Source of the DNA: Glycomyces tritici | Lineage (GTDB): Bacteria; Actinomycetota; Actinomycetes; Mycobacteriales; Micromonosporaceae | Direction: 5' to 3' | Assembly (NCBI RefSeq): GCF_030403505.1 | Contig: NZ_JAUEMJ010000004.1 | Location: forward strand, 62,001-126,000 | DNA: 64,000 nucleotides | In this document: positions 43,310 through 51,888 of the stretch, piece by piece | Numbering within the stretch: the first letter of the stretch is position 1 | How the letters are laid out: each line of letters opens with the position of its first letter | Notes under the pieces: model-generated | Seen by the model: the letters and a program-made list of their open reading frames with translations, nothing else | Told to the model about the DNA's origin: nothing | The model's database searches: none | Program-made: the position numbers and the translations under genes

Positions 43310-44437
43310 TTAGTGGTCGGAAGCCTTGCGGCGCTTGCCCAGCGCGATCACGGTCATGCCGCCCACCAGGAGCGCCAGGCCCGCCGCGAAGGCGACGCTC
43401 AGGGTCGAACCGGTGACGGGCAGCTGCGGCTTCGGCGGGGCGCTGGCCTCCGGCGGCGCGTCGAGGGCGAAGCGCCATTCGGCGGGGACCTCGCCTTCGC
43501 GCGGCTGCGCCAGGATGAGCTTCTGCGAGTCGCCCACGGTCATCGGGTTGACCGCGTCGTCCGAGAGCGCTTCGTCGGTGGTGGCCAGGAAGACCCGGCC
43601 CACCGGCAGGTCGTAGGCGGCGGTGCCCTTGACGGTGATCTCGTTCGTGTCCTCGTCGAGGACGATCCAGAACTCCTCGCCGTCCTTGCGGGACTCGACC
43701 GCGTCGCCGCCCTCGGTCTCGAGGCGGCCGCCTTCGGCGGTGAGCTCGACGGGGCCGGCGTTGGAGCGGATCGTGTAGGGGCCGAAGCGCCCGTCGACGA
43801 AGGTCGCCGACTCCTCGCCCTCGAGGTCCACGGTGAACTCGGACGGGTCCGGGACGCGCCCGGTGTCCTCGGTGAGGTGCTCGTAGACCGCGAGGACCGC
43901 CTCGTCCTCGCCGCTGTTGCCGCCCTTGACCGGGTTGTCCGCCAAGAGGTCCCAGGCGTCCGTGAAGTGCCAGACGGCGGCCTGCGTGCCCGCGTAGGCG
44001 ACCTCGGCGACCTCCTCATCGGACCAGTCGGGGTTCACCTCGCCGCCGGAGGTCTCGATGAGCTCCTCGGCGCCCACGTTCGGGAAGCCGTTGAACAGGA
44101 CCCAGCGGACCTCTTCGAGGTTCGCGACCTCCGACTCCTCCCAGTCGCCCTCGGTGTAGGGGCTCTCGGTGTCGAGCGGGGTGTGGATGTCGATGCAGTA
44201 GACGACGAGCGTCTCCTCGCCGCCGTGCGGCTTGAGGCCGAGGACGTTCGCCCACACGTCGTAGCGCTCCTCCGCGAACCGCCCGCGCAGCTCCAGGCCG
44301 GGGGCGGTGACGATGTCGCCGGAGACCGGCTCGGGCTCCTCGGCCCGGGCGGGGGCGCCCGCGGCCGTGCTCATGAGAGCGGCGGCGAGGAGCGCGGCGG
44401 TGCCCGCGAGCGGAGTGCGGATCGTCTTGAGTCTCAT
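43310..44437 (-). CDS. Thioester-domain (TQXA) LPXTG surface protein 2
   Basis: This is a 375-residue paralogue of the gene at 41772. A signal peptide ends at ARA. Thioester residues are Cys81 (VVYCIDIHTP) and Gln152 (YAGTQAAVW). A beta-rich domain follows, then KPQLPVTGS, a membrane helix and KRRK. The ATG at 44437 has AGGAGG upstream. The two proteins share architecture and motif spacing but differ in most other residues, so the duplication is old. Each has its own terminator. Confidence 0.9.
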   Translation of the reverse strand: MRLKTIRTPLAGTAALLAAALMSTAAGAPARAEEPEPVSGDIVTAPGLELRGRFAEERYDVWANVLGLKPHGGEETLVVYCIDIHTPLDTESPYTEGDWEESEVANLEEVRWVLFNGFPNVGAEELIETSGGEVNPDWSDEEVAEVAYAGTQAAVWHFTDAWDLLADNPVKGGNSGEDEAVLAVYEHLTEDTGRVPDPSEFTVDLEGEESATFVDGRFGPYTIRSNAGPVELTAEGGRLETEGGDAVESRKDGEEFWIVLDEDTNEITVKGTAAYDLPVGRVFLATTDEALSDDAVNPMTVGDSQKLILAQPREGEVPAEWRFALDAPPEASAPPKPQLPVTGSTLSVAFAAGLALLVGGMTVIALGKRRKASDH

Positions 44438-44674
44438 CGTGGTTCGGTCCTCCTGGGAGCGGACTTGAGGCGGCAGGTCGTGAGTGGAGTGCCGGGTCGG
44501 CCTGACAAGAGGGGAAACGAGACGACCCAGAGTGACGGCGCGGCCACTCATCCGAACGATGTGCAGAACCCGCCGAAAGTACGATCCCAAACCAGGGCAA
44601 TGGTCGCGTCTCACCCTTGCGCAACACGCGAACGCGACCCGGACCCGTCAGACAGGCGCTCTATAGTCGAAGCC

Positions 44675-45925
44675 ATGCCGATCTCGAAAGCCGCCGCTCG
44701 CGGCATCACCGACGAATTCGCTCGCCGGAGGGGCCCCAAGACCGGCCTGGTCGTGGGCGCGGCCTGGGGGAACCCGGTCCTCACCGCCGCGCTCGAGGCG
44801 CTGATGCCCGCCGACCGGCTCACCGTCGTCGCCGACCCGGTCTCCATTGAGGACCTGAAGGCCTCTCTTGCGGCCGAGGGCTCCTGGACCGCCGGGAACG
44901 TCACCGCCGTCGCCGCGCTCGCCGACGCCGAACCGGCCGAAGAGGTCATGCTCGCCTCCCCCGTCACCGTCGAGGCCGAGGCGTTCATCGCCGACATCGA
45001 GCTGCTGCGGGGGAAGGTCGCGCCCGGCGGCGTGCTCTCCTTCGCCGCCACGCTCACCGCGCCCGCCCGCGAGGAGATCGCCGAGCTCGTCGCCGAGTAC
45101 GGCATCGGCACCGACCTCATCGTCCGGTCGCTCCCGCCCGTGCGCATCCACAAGCTCCGCATCGGCTCCGCCGCCAAGCGCGAAGGCGAACCGCACGCGA
45201 TCGCCCCCGCCGAAGACCTCGCCCCCGCGTGGCGCGCCTCCTCGGTCGCCGTCACGCCCTCGATGCACCTCGACTCGAACGGCGTGATCGCCGCCGGGCT
45301 GCTCTTCGGGGCCGCTTGGGCCGCGAAGCAGATCAGGCCCTCCTCGAAGGCGTGGGTCCTGCCCGCGCTCGCCGCCGTCCCGGTCGCCGCGTTCTTCCGC
45401 GACCCGCAGCGCGAAGCGGACCTGCGCGGCGAGGACGACGAGCCCGAAGCGGTGCTCGCCGCCTCGGACGGGCGCGTCATGGCCGTCGAGACCGTCGTCG
45501 ACGAGCGCTTCGGCGCCGCCACCGGCACCGCCGGCGCCGAATGGCTGCGCATCAGCGCGTACCTCTCGGTCACCGACGTGCACATCAACCGCGCGCCCGT
45601 CGCCGGTGAAGTCGTGGACGTGTTCACCGAACGCGGCGGCTACGCCAAAGTGAGCGCGCCCGAAGCCGAGCACAACGCCGCCTGCTACACGGTCCTGTCG
45701 ACCCCGCGCGGCCGCGTCGTCGTCGCCCAGCGCACCGGCGCGCTCCTGCGCCGCATCGTCAACCGCACCAAACCCGGTGCGGCCGTGGCGAAAGGCGAAC
45801 GGTACGGCCTCATCCGGTTCGGCTCCCGCACCGACGTGTACCTGCCCGCGGGCGCCGCCGAAGCCGCGGTCGTCCCGGGAGAGACCATCCGCGCCGGAGA
45901 GACGGTGCTCGCGCGCTGGCGTTAG
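44675..45925 (+). CDS. psd: Phosphatidylserine decarboxylase with N-terminal methyltransferase-like domain
   Basis: This is a 416-residue fusion. Residues 1 to about 165 resemble a class I methyltransferase fold (LVVGAAWGNPVLTAAL as glycine loop, VAPGGVLSFA), but the SAM-binding motif is weak. From about residue 190 a membrane segment leads into phosphatidylserine decarboxylase: AFFRDPQRE, SVTDVHINRAPVAGEV and the autocleavage site RFGSRTDVYLP, where Ser384 would become the pyruvoyl group. It makes phosphatidylethanolamine. No pssA gene follows, unlike most actinobacteria. It shares its stop region with the convergent NUDIX gene (4-bp overlap). Confidence 0.85.
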   Translation: MPISKAAARGITDEFARRRGPKTGLVVGAAWGNPVLTAALEALMPADRLTVVADPVSIEDLKASLAAEGSWTAGNVTAVAALADAEPAEEVMLASPVTVEAEAFIADIELLRGKVAPGGVLSFAATLTAPAREEIAELVAEYGIGTDLIVRSLPPVRIHKLRIGSAAKREGEPHAIAPAEDLAPAWRASSVAVTPSMHLDSNGVIAAGLLFGAAWAAKQIRPSSKAWVLPALAAVPVAAFFRDPQREADLRGEDDEPEAVLAASDGRVMAVETVVDERFGAATGTAGAEWLRISAYLSVTDVHINRAPVAGEVVDVFTERGGYAKVSAPEAEHNAACYTVLSTPRGRVVVAQRTGALLRRIVNRTKPGAAVAKGERYGLIRFGSRTDVYLPAGAAEAAVVPGETIRAGETVLARWR

Positions 45926-46839
45926 GCCTGGGCTGCGAGATTCTTCAAGTCGACCACTTGGAGGGCGTCCTCGACGGCCGCCGACAGCGGCAGGTCGTCG
46001 AGCGCGTCCGCGTCCCACCAGCGCGATTCGCTCGTGGAGCCGCCCGCGGCCTCGATCACCTGCGCGGCGGAGGGGTCCTCGACGGTGGCCGAGTAGATGG
46101 CGCGCACGCCGTGCCAGTCGAGCGGGTACCCCTCGGGGCCGATCGCGCGGCGGTGGCGGAACGACGTGACGTTGAGGAGTTCGCCGACCTGGGCGGCCTG
46201 GCCGGTCTCCTCGTAGATCTCGCGGGAGACGGCCGCGCGCGGGGACTCCCCGAAGTCGACGCCGCCGCCGGGCAGGTGCCAGGTGCCGCCGCCGGGGTAG
46301 CCCTCGGCGATGCGGGCGAGGAGGATGCGGCCGTCGCCGTCGGCGACGACCCCGTACGCGCCGAAGCGCTGGCCCCGTCTGCGGCGGCCCTTCTTGGCTT
46401 TCGAGGGCGGGACGGGCCGGGTCTCCTGCGGGGCCTTGTCGACGCGTCCGGCGAGCCGGTCGTCGGCGAGGTGCAGGCAGGCGGAGACGAACGGCGAATG
46501 GGATTCGGCGGCCGCGCGGGCCGGTTCGACCCATTCGGCGGCGTCGCCTTCGAAGTCGTCGCCGGGTTCGCCGGTGACCTTCGCGGTGTAGATGATCGCG
46601 TTGGTGTGGACGCCCCGCCTGGCGACGGCGACCGCTTCGAGGGGCGCGCCGACGGCGACCTCGTAGCCGGTGTGCTCGCCGACCAGGCGTCCGGCGGCCC
46701 GCTTCGGGGGCTCGCCGTGGTCGAGCACGCCGCCCGGCAGGTGCCAGGGGCCCGCTTCGCGCCCGCGGGTCCGCCTCGTCAGCAGGACCCGGCCGTTCTC
46801 GTCACGGACCTCCCCGTACGCAGCTATCCGGAATTGCAT
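45922..46839 (-). CDS. Tandem double NUDIX hydrolase
   Basis: This is a 305-residue protein with two NUDIX domains joined by a Lys/Arg-rich linker (KAKKGRRRRGQ). The second box, GGGVDFGESPRAAVSREIYEETG, is complete. The first, GGVLDHGEPPKRAAGRLVGEHTG, lacks the REUXEE Arg/Glu pattern and is probably catalytically dead but may bind substrate. The substrate is unknown. The ATG at 46839 is the only good start. Confidence 0.87.
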   Translation of the reverse strand: MQFRIAAYGEVRDENGRVLLTRRTRGREAGPWHLPGGVLDHGEPPKRAAGRLVGEHTGYEVAVGAPLEAVAVARRGVHTNAIIYTAKVTGEPGDDFEGDAAEWVEPARAAAESHSPFVSACLHLADDRLAGRVDKAPQETRPVPPSKAKKGRRRRGQRFGAYGVVADGDGRILLARIAEGYPGGGTWHLPGGGVDFGESPRAAVSREIYEETGQAAQVGELLNVTSFRHRRAIGPEGYPLDWHGVRAIYSATVEDPSAAQVIEAAGGSTSESRWWDADALDDLPLSAAVEDALQVVDLKNLAAQA

Positions 46840-46878
46840 CCCTCAACTGTACGGCGTGATCACGGCGCCACGGTGAAG

Positions 46879-46963
46879 CTTGCGAGCCGTGCGTGAGCAG
46901 AGGGGCGACGCTTGCGGGCCGTGTATGAGCCGAGAGGCGACGCTTGCGGGCCGTGCGCTGAGG
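46879..46963. repeat. 32-bp tandem repeat array at the 3' side of guaA
   Basis: Units start at 46879, 46911 and 46943, exactly 32 bp apart, with core CTTGCGGGCCGTGTATGAGC then CGAGAGGCGACG. The third unit ends at the guaA stop. CTTGCGAGC and the 32-bp period are shared with the array after rdgB (388-575), 46 kb away. Confidence 0.85.
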
Positions 46964-48508
46964 CTATTCCCATTCGATGGTGCCCGGGGGCTTGGAGGTG
47001 ACGTCGAGCACGACGCGGTTGACGTCGGCGACCTCGTTGGTGATGCGCGTGGAGATCTTCGCGAGGAGCTCGTAGGGCAGGCGGGACCAGTCGGCGGTCA
47101 TCGCGTCCTCGGAGGAGACCGGGCGGAGCACGATCGGGTGGCCGTAGGTGCGGCCGTCGCCCTGGACGCCCACGGAGCGGACGTCGGCGAGGAGCACGAC
47201 CGGGAACTGCCACACGGACCGGTCGAGGCCGGCGGCGGTGAGTTCGGCGCGGGCGATCGCGTCGGCGGCCTTGAGCAGGTCGAGGCGTTCGCGGGTGATC
47301 TCGCCGACGATGCGGATCCCCAGGCCGGGGCCGGGGAACGGGTGGCGCCAGATCATGGCCTCGGGCAGGCCCAGTTCGAGACCGATCGCGCGGACCTCGT
47401 CCTTGAAGAGGGTGCGCAGCGGTTCGATGAGCGCGAACTGGAGGTCGTCGGGCAGGCCGCCCACGTTGTGGTGGCTCTTGATGTTGGCGGTGCCGGTGCC
47501 GCCGCCGGACTCGACGACGTCGGGGTACAGGGTGCCCTGGACGAGGAACTCGATGTCCTTCTCGGCGGCGATCTCGCGGGCGGCGGCCTCGAAGGTGCGG
47601 ATGAACTCGCGGCCGATGATCTTGCGCTTCTCCTCGGGGTCCGTGACGCCCTTGAGGGCGGTGAGGAACTGCTCGGAGACGTCCACGGCGCGCACGTCGA
47701 TGCCGGTGAGCTGCGCGTAGTCCTTCTCGACCTGCTCGGCCTCGCCGGCGCGGAGCAGCCCGTGGTCGACGAAGACGCAGGTCAGCTGGTCGCCGACGGC
47801 GCGGTGCACGAGTGCGGCGGCCACGGAGGAGTCGACGCCGCCGGAGAGGGCGCAGAGGACGCGCTTGTCGCCGACCTGCTCGCGGATGGCGGCGACCTGC
47901 TCGTCGATGATCGCCGAGTTCGTCCAGTTCGGCTTGATGCCGGCGATGTCGTGCAGGAAGTGGCGGATGACGGCCTGGCCGTGCGGGGTGTGGGCGACCT
48001 CGGGGTGGTACTGGACGCCCGCGAGGCGCGCCTCGAGGTTCTCGAACGCCGCGACGGGGGCGCCGTTGGTGCGGGCCACGACCTCGAACCCGGCGGGGGC
48101 CTCGGTCACGGAGTCGCCGTGGCTCATCCACACCGACTGGTGGTCGGGGAGCCCGTCGAGGAGCTTCGAGGGGCAGAGCACGTCGAGCTGGGTGCCGCCG
48201 TACTCGGAGAGCCCGGTCCTGGCCACGGTCCCGCCGAGCGAGGCGGCCATGGCCTGGAAGCCGTAGCAGATGCCGAGCACGGGCACGCCGGCCTCGAACA
48301 GGGCCTTCTCCACCTGCGGGGCGCCTTCGGCGTACACGCTCGAAGGACCGCCCGAGAGGATGATCGCGGCCGGCTCCTTGGCGAGCATCTCGCTCGCGGG
48401 CATCGAGGAGGGCACGATCTCCGAGTAGACGTTCGCTTCGCGGACGCGCCGCGCAATGAGCTGCGCGTACTGCGCACCGAAGTCGACCACCAGCACCGTT
48501 TGTCGCAT
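46964..48508 (-). CDS. guaA: GMP synthase (glutamine-hydrolysing)
   Basis: This is a 514-residue enzyme that converts XMP to GMP. The N-terminal class I glutamine amidotransferase has Cys81 in GICYGFQ and the His in QYHPEV. The ATP pyrophosphatase domain has the loop LSGGVDSSV, and the C-terminal dimerisation domain ends with KPPGTIEWE, the invariant terminus. The ATG at 48508 was chosen because [14 protein letters not shown] is the family start. It is divergent from the FUSC gene, with 57 bp between. Confidence 0.97.
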   Translation of the reverse strand: MRQTVLVVDFGAQYAQLIARRVREANVYSEIVPSSMPASEMLAKEPAAIILSGGPSSVYAEGAPQVEKALFEAGVPVLGICYGFQAMAASLGGTVARTGLSEYGGTQLDVLCPSKLLDGLPDHQSVWMSHGDSVTEAPAGFEVVARTNGAPVAAFENLEARLAGVQYHPEVAHTPHGQAVIRHFLHDIAGIKPNWTNSAIIDEQVAAIREQVGDKRVLCALSGGVDSSVAAALVHRAVGDQLTCVFVDHGLLRAGEAEQVEKDYAQLTGIDVRAVDVSEQFLTALKGVTDPEEKRKIIGREFIRTFEAAAREIAAEKDIEFLVQGTLYPDVVESGGGTGTANIKSHHNVGGLPDDLQFALIEPLRTLFKDEVRAIGLELGLPEAMIWRHPFPGPGLGIRIVGEITRERLDLLKAADAIARAELTAAGLDRSVWQFPVVLLADVRSVGVQGDGRTYGHPIVLRPVSSEDAMTADWSRLPYELLAKISTRITNEVADVNRVVLDVTSKPPGTIEWE

Positions 48509-48565
48509 GCCACCAGGGTAACCGGTAAGGGGCCTCACACCGGAAGGCGCGGCTACCCTGATGAC

Positions 48566-50644
48566 GTGCTCAACCCTGGGGTCCGCGAATCGTTCCGCCG
48601 GGTCGGCCGGGACCTGCGGTCATGGACGCCGGGCGAGGCCGTGCCGGTCCTCGCGGTGCGCGCCGCGTTCGGCATCGCGGTCGCCATGAGCGCCGTCGCG
48701 TTCGCCGGCCACCCCTCGTGGGGGCAGGCCGCGGTCATGGGCGCGTGGCTCGGCGGCGTCGCGATGCTGACCCCCGGCACCCGCACCGGGCCCTCGCTGC
48801 CGCTGCTGGTCGGCGCGGCCGGCGCGCTCGGGGTCGTGCTCGGCTCGATCGGCGACCCGATCGTGCTCATCGCCGCGGCGGCCGCCTACGCGTTCACGCT
48901 CACGTTCATCGGCTCGGTCACGCACATCGCGGGCGTCACGTTCACCGTCTCCGGCATCATGTTCTTCCTCGCCGATCACCTCACCGCCGAAGCCGGGGTG
49001 CTCCTCGCGGCGGTCGCGTGCGCGGCGGGCGGCGCGGTGCAGGCGCTGACGGCGCTCCTGCCCCCGTACTACCGGTGGGCCGAGGACCGGCGCACCCTCG
49101 CCGACGCCTGGCTGGCCCTCGCGGCCGAAGCGGACGCGCTCGCCGCCGACCCCAACGCGCCGTTCCGCACCGAGCCGCTCTTCGAGGCCGCGCAGGAACT
49201 CGACCGCCGCCGGGCCCTGCCCGCGGCGGTCCTGGAGGCGCGCCGCCAGATCTACGCCGTGTCGACCGCGATCGGCCGGGTCGCCTCGGCGCGCGCCCGC
49301 GCCGACGCGCAGGACCGCGACACCGTCGAGTTCTATTCGGAGGCTTTGGAACTCGCCGCCCGGCTCCTCGGCCACTTCGCCGAGCAGATCACCTCCCGCG
49401 CCCCCACCGAACTCGACTGGGACGCCCTCCTCGACGGCCTCTCGCAGAACCCGATGGCCACCGCCACCGGCACCATGCCCACCGAGATCGGCGGGCTCCT
49501 GCGCACCCTCCACGAGACCGGCGGGTTCGCCGAGCGCCTCACCGCCGGCGGCGACGACGTCGTCGCCGACCCCGCGCTCGCGCACGCCGCCGGCACCGCC
49601 CGCCAGGCCGTGGGCCAGCTCCGGGCCCGCCTGCACCGCCGCGACCCGGTGATCCACCACGCGCTGCGCCGCGCCGGCGTCATCGCGCTCGCCATGACCA
49701 TCGGCCTCGCCTGGCCCACCGGCCACGGCTACTGGATCCCGCTCACCGCCTGGCTGGTGCTGCAGGCCGATTTCGCCGGGACCCTCACCCGCGGCGTCAC
49801 CCGCGCGGTCGGCACCACCGGCGGCGTCGTCTTCGCCTCGCTCCTGGGGATGCTGCTGCCGCAGGACCAGCTGTGGCTGAGCCTGGTCGTGCTCGCGTAC
49901 GCGCTCATCGCCTATCTGACGCGGCCGGTGTCGATGCTCGTGTTCGCCGCGGCCGTCTCCGGTTTCACCGTGTTCCAGATCGACCTCTCGGGTGAGAACC
50001 CGATCGCCGCCGCACTCGACCGGGGCGCCTGCACCCTCGTGGGCGCGGCGCTCGCGATCGGCTTCTACACGCTCGCCCCCACCTGGCAGACCCGCCGCCT
50101 CGGCGACCTCCTGGGGGACCTCGTGGACGCCTACCGCGACTACGCCCGGCTCTCCCTGGACCGCCAGGCGCACCCGGCCGACTACGACCGCAAGGTCATG
50201 CACGCCGCGATCGACCAGATCCGGGCCCGCCGCTCCGCCCTCACCGCCGCCGCCGACCAGGCGAAGGCCGAACCGGTCGCCGGGCCGGGCCCGCTCTCGG
50301 CGGACGCACTCGGTGCGGAGGCGGCATTGTCAAGGGCGGCAAGGGCCCTGGTGGCGGTGAATGCGACGCTGGGCCGGGACGAGCAGGCGACGGGCCTCGC
50401 GGGGGTCGACGCGTTCGCGGACTCGCTCGACACGGCCTACCTGCGGCTGGCGGCGCTGGCCCGGGGCGACGCGCCGCCGCGCGGCATCGACCTCAGCGAG
50501 GCCGTGCAGCGCCTCGACTTCCGCCTCGCGGCCATCGAGGACCGGGACACGCGGACGCGGCGCAGCGTGCTGCGCTGGGAGTCCGACAACGTGGTGGAGG
50601 CCCTGGACGACGCCGCCCTGCTCATGGCCGGCTGGAACGCCTAG
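48566..50644 (+). CDS. FUSC family membrane protein
   Basis: This is a 692-residue protein with two sets of membrane helices and two soluble regions, the architecture of fusaric-acid-resistance/aromatic acid efflux proteins. The second bundle ([41 protein letters not shown]) carries the FUSC_2 signature. It starts with GTG. Its TAG stop lies in a CTAG shared with the convergent small gene at 50641. The substrate is unknown. Confidence 0.85.
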   Translation: MLNPGVRESFRRVGRDLRSWTPGEAVPVLAVRAAFGIAVAMSAVAFAGHPSWGQAAVMGAWLGGVAMLTPGTRTGPSLPLLVGAAGALGVVLGSIGDPIVLIAAAAAYAFTLTFIGSVTHIAGVTFTVSGIMFFLADHLTAEAGVLLAAVACAAGGAVQALTALLPPYYRWAEDRRTLADAWLALAAEADALAADPNAPFRTEPLFEAAQELDRRRALPAAVLEARRQIYAVSTAIGRVASARARADAQDRDTVEFYSEALELAARLLGHFAEQITSRAPTELDWDALLDGLSQNPMATATGTMPTEIGGLLRTLHETGGFAERLTAGGDDVVADPALAHAAGTARQAVGQLRARLHRRDPVIHHALRRAGVIALAMTIGLAWPTGHGYWIPLTAWLVLQADFAGTLTRGVTRAVGTTGGVVFASLLGMLLPQDQLWLSLVVLAYALIAYLTRPVSMLVFAAAVSGFTVFQIDLSGENPIAAALDRGACTLVGAALAIGFYTLAPTWQTRRLGDLLGDLVDAYRDYARLSLDRQAHPADYDRKVMHAAIDQIRARRSALTAAADQAKAEPVAGPGPLSADALGAEAALSRAARALVAVNATLGRDEQATGLAGVDAFADSLDTAYLRLAALARGDAPPRGIDLSEAVQRLDFRLAAIEDRDTRTRRSVLRWESDNVVEALDDAALLMAGWNA

Positions 50645-50943
50645 AACAGCGCGGACCGGGCCCGCTGGATCGCCGCTTCGGCGGCGGCCCGCTGCTCCTC
50701 GGTGAGCTTCGACTCGAACTCGAGGAGGTCGAGGCCGATCACCTGCAGCTGGTCGGGCAGGTGCGTGTCGTTCGGCAGGCGCGGCACGATCCGCCGCGGC
50801 TGGCCCTCGGCGTCGGCCGCGAGGTCGGCCAGGGCCTGGACGAGGGCGTGCATCGCCGTCGCCCGAGAGGACAGGCGAGCGGGCGACCAGTGGCGCGTGC
50901 CTTCGACGACACGCCCGATCGCCCGCTCGAGTTCGGTGCTCAA
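50641..50943 (-). CDS. Small conserved hypothetical protein
   Basis: This is a 100-residue acidic helical protein, unrecognised. I propose a TTG start at 50943, 6 bp after the BI-1 gene stop; the only in-frame ATG (50851) would remove 30 residues. The body is two or three helices (LVQALADLAADAEGQ, LTEEQRAAAEAAIQRARSAL) around a segment VPRLPNDTHLPDQLQVIG. It is probably co-transcribed with the BI-1 gene. No function can be assigned. Confidence 0.65.
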   Translation of the reverse strand: MSTELERAIGRVVEGTRHWSPARLSSRATAMHALVQALADLAADAEGQPRRIVPRLPNDTHLPDQLQVIGLDLLEFESKLTEEQRAAAEAAIQRARSALF

Positions 50944-50948
50944 AGCCG

Positions 50949-51770
50949 CTAGTCGCCCTGGAAGTAGGACAGGAGGCGCAGCAGGTTCCAGTACAGGAAG
51001 ATGAGGCCCGCGGTGAGGCCGAAGGCCCCCGCCCAGGCGTACTTCTTCGCGGCGCCGTTGTTCGCGGCGTACTCGATCATGTCGAAGTCGAGGATGAACG
51101 AGAACGCGGCCCACAGCGTGATGCCGATCGCGATGATCCACTGGAGCGCCGAGGCCGACTCGCCGGGAGCGGCGAACAGGCCCAGGTCCATGCCGAACGC
51201 GCCCGCGATGAGGTTGACCATCGAGAGGGCGAAGATGCCGATGCCCGCGCCGACGATGACCTTGGTGAACATCGGCGAGTTCTTCAGGATGCGGAACTTG
51301 TACAGCGCGAGCATCGCGCCGAACACGAGGATGGTCGCCAGGAGGGCGTTCACGACGATGCCCGGCCACTGCTGCTCGAACACGGCGGAGACGCCGCCGA
51401 GGAGCAGGCCCTGGCCGATCGCGTACGCGAAGGCCACGAACGGGTTCGTGACCGGCTTGAACATCGAGAAGATCATGATGCCGAGGCCCACGACCATGCC
51501 GATCGTCCCGAGCATCATGGCGGTGCCGATGGCGTCCGCGTCGTTGTTCGCGATGCCGTCGGCGACCATCGAGTACGTGAGGATCGCCGCGACGAAGGTC
51601 GCGCCGACCAGCGCCACAGTACGGACGATGACGTCGTCGATCCGCATGGTCTCAGCCTGCGGAGCCTGGGTCATCTGCCCGTAAGGCCCGTACGCGGCAC
51701 CCATGTGCTGCTCGTTGTACTGGGTCTTCACCATATTTCGAAGGGATGAGTTCCTGCTCTGCATTGCCAT
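50949..51770 (-). CDS. Bax inhibitor-1/YccA family membrane protein
   Basis: This is a 273-residue integral membrane protein with seven helices and a Gln/Tyr-rich cytoplasmic N-terminus. The family pattern includes FAYAIGQGLLLGGVS in the middle, and the acidic residues of the pH-sensing latch lie in SFILDFDMIEY. BI-1 members act as calcium-leak channels or stress modulators. A small unknown gene follows on the same strand. Confidence 0.9.
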   Translation of the reverse strand: MAMQSRNSSLRNMVKTQYNEQHMGAAYGPYGQMTQAPQAETMRIDDVIVRTVALVGATFVAAILTYSMVADGIANNDADAIGTAMMLGTIGMVVGLGIMIFSMFKPVTNPFVAFAYAIGQGLLLGGVSAVFEQQWPGIVVNALLATILVFGAMLALYKFRILKNSPMFTKVIVGAGIGIFALSMVNLIAGAFGMDLGLFAAPGESASALQWIIAIGITLWAAFSFILDFDMIEYAANNGAAKKYAWAGAFGLTAGLIFLYWNLLRLLSYFQGD

Positions 51771-51838
51771 GACCTGCGGTCCTCCGTTGGAATTTCAAGG
51801 GTGATTATCAGCCTATCCGGTCACTGCCCTGAACACGA

Positions 51839-51873
51839 CACAGCGGCGAAGCATTCCCTGCTCCGCCGCTGTG
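51839..51873 (-). terminator. Terminator of the 5'-nucleotidase gene
   Basis: A 10-bp perfect stem CACAGCGGCG/CGCCGCTGTG with a 15-nt loop lies 16 bp after the stop codon. Confidence 0.8.
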
Positions 51874-51888
51874 AATCCACTCAGACAG

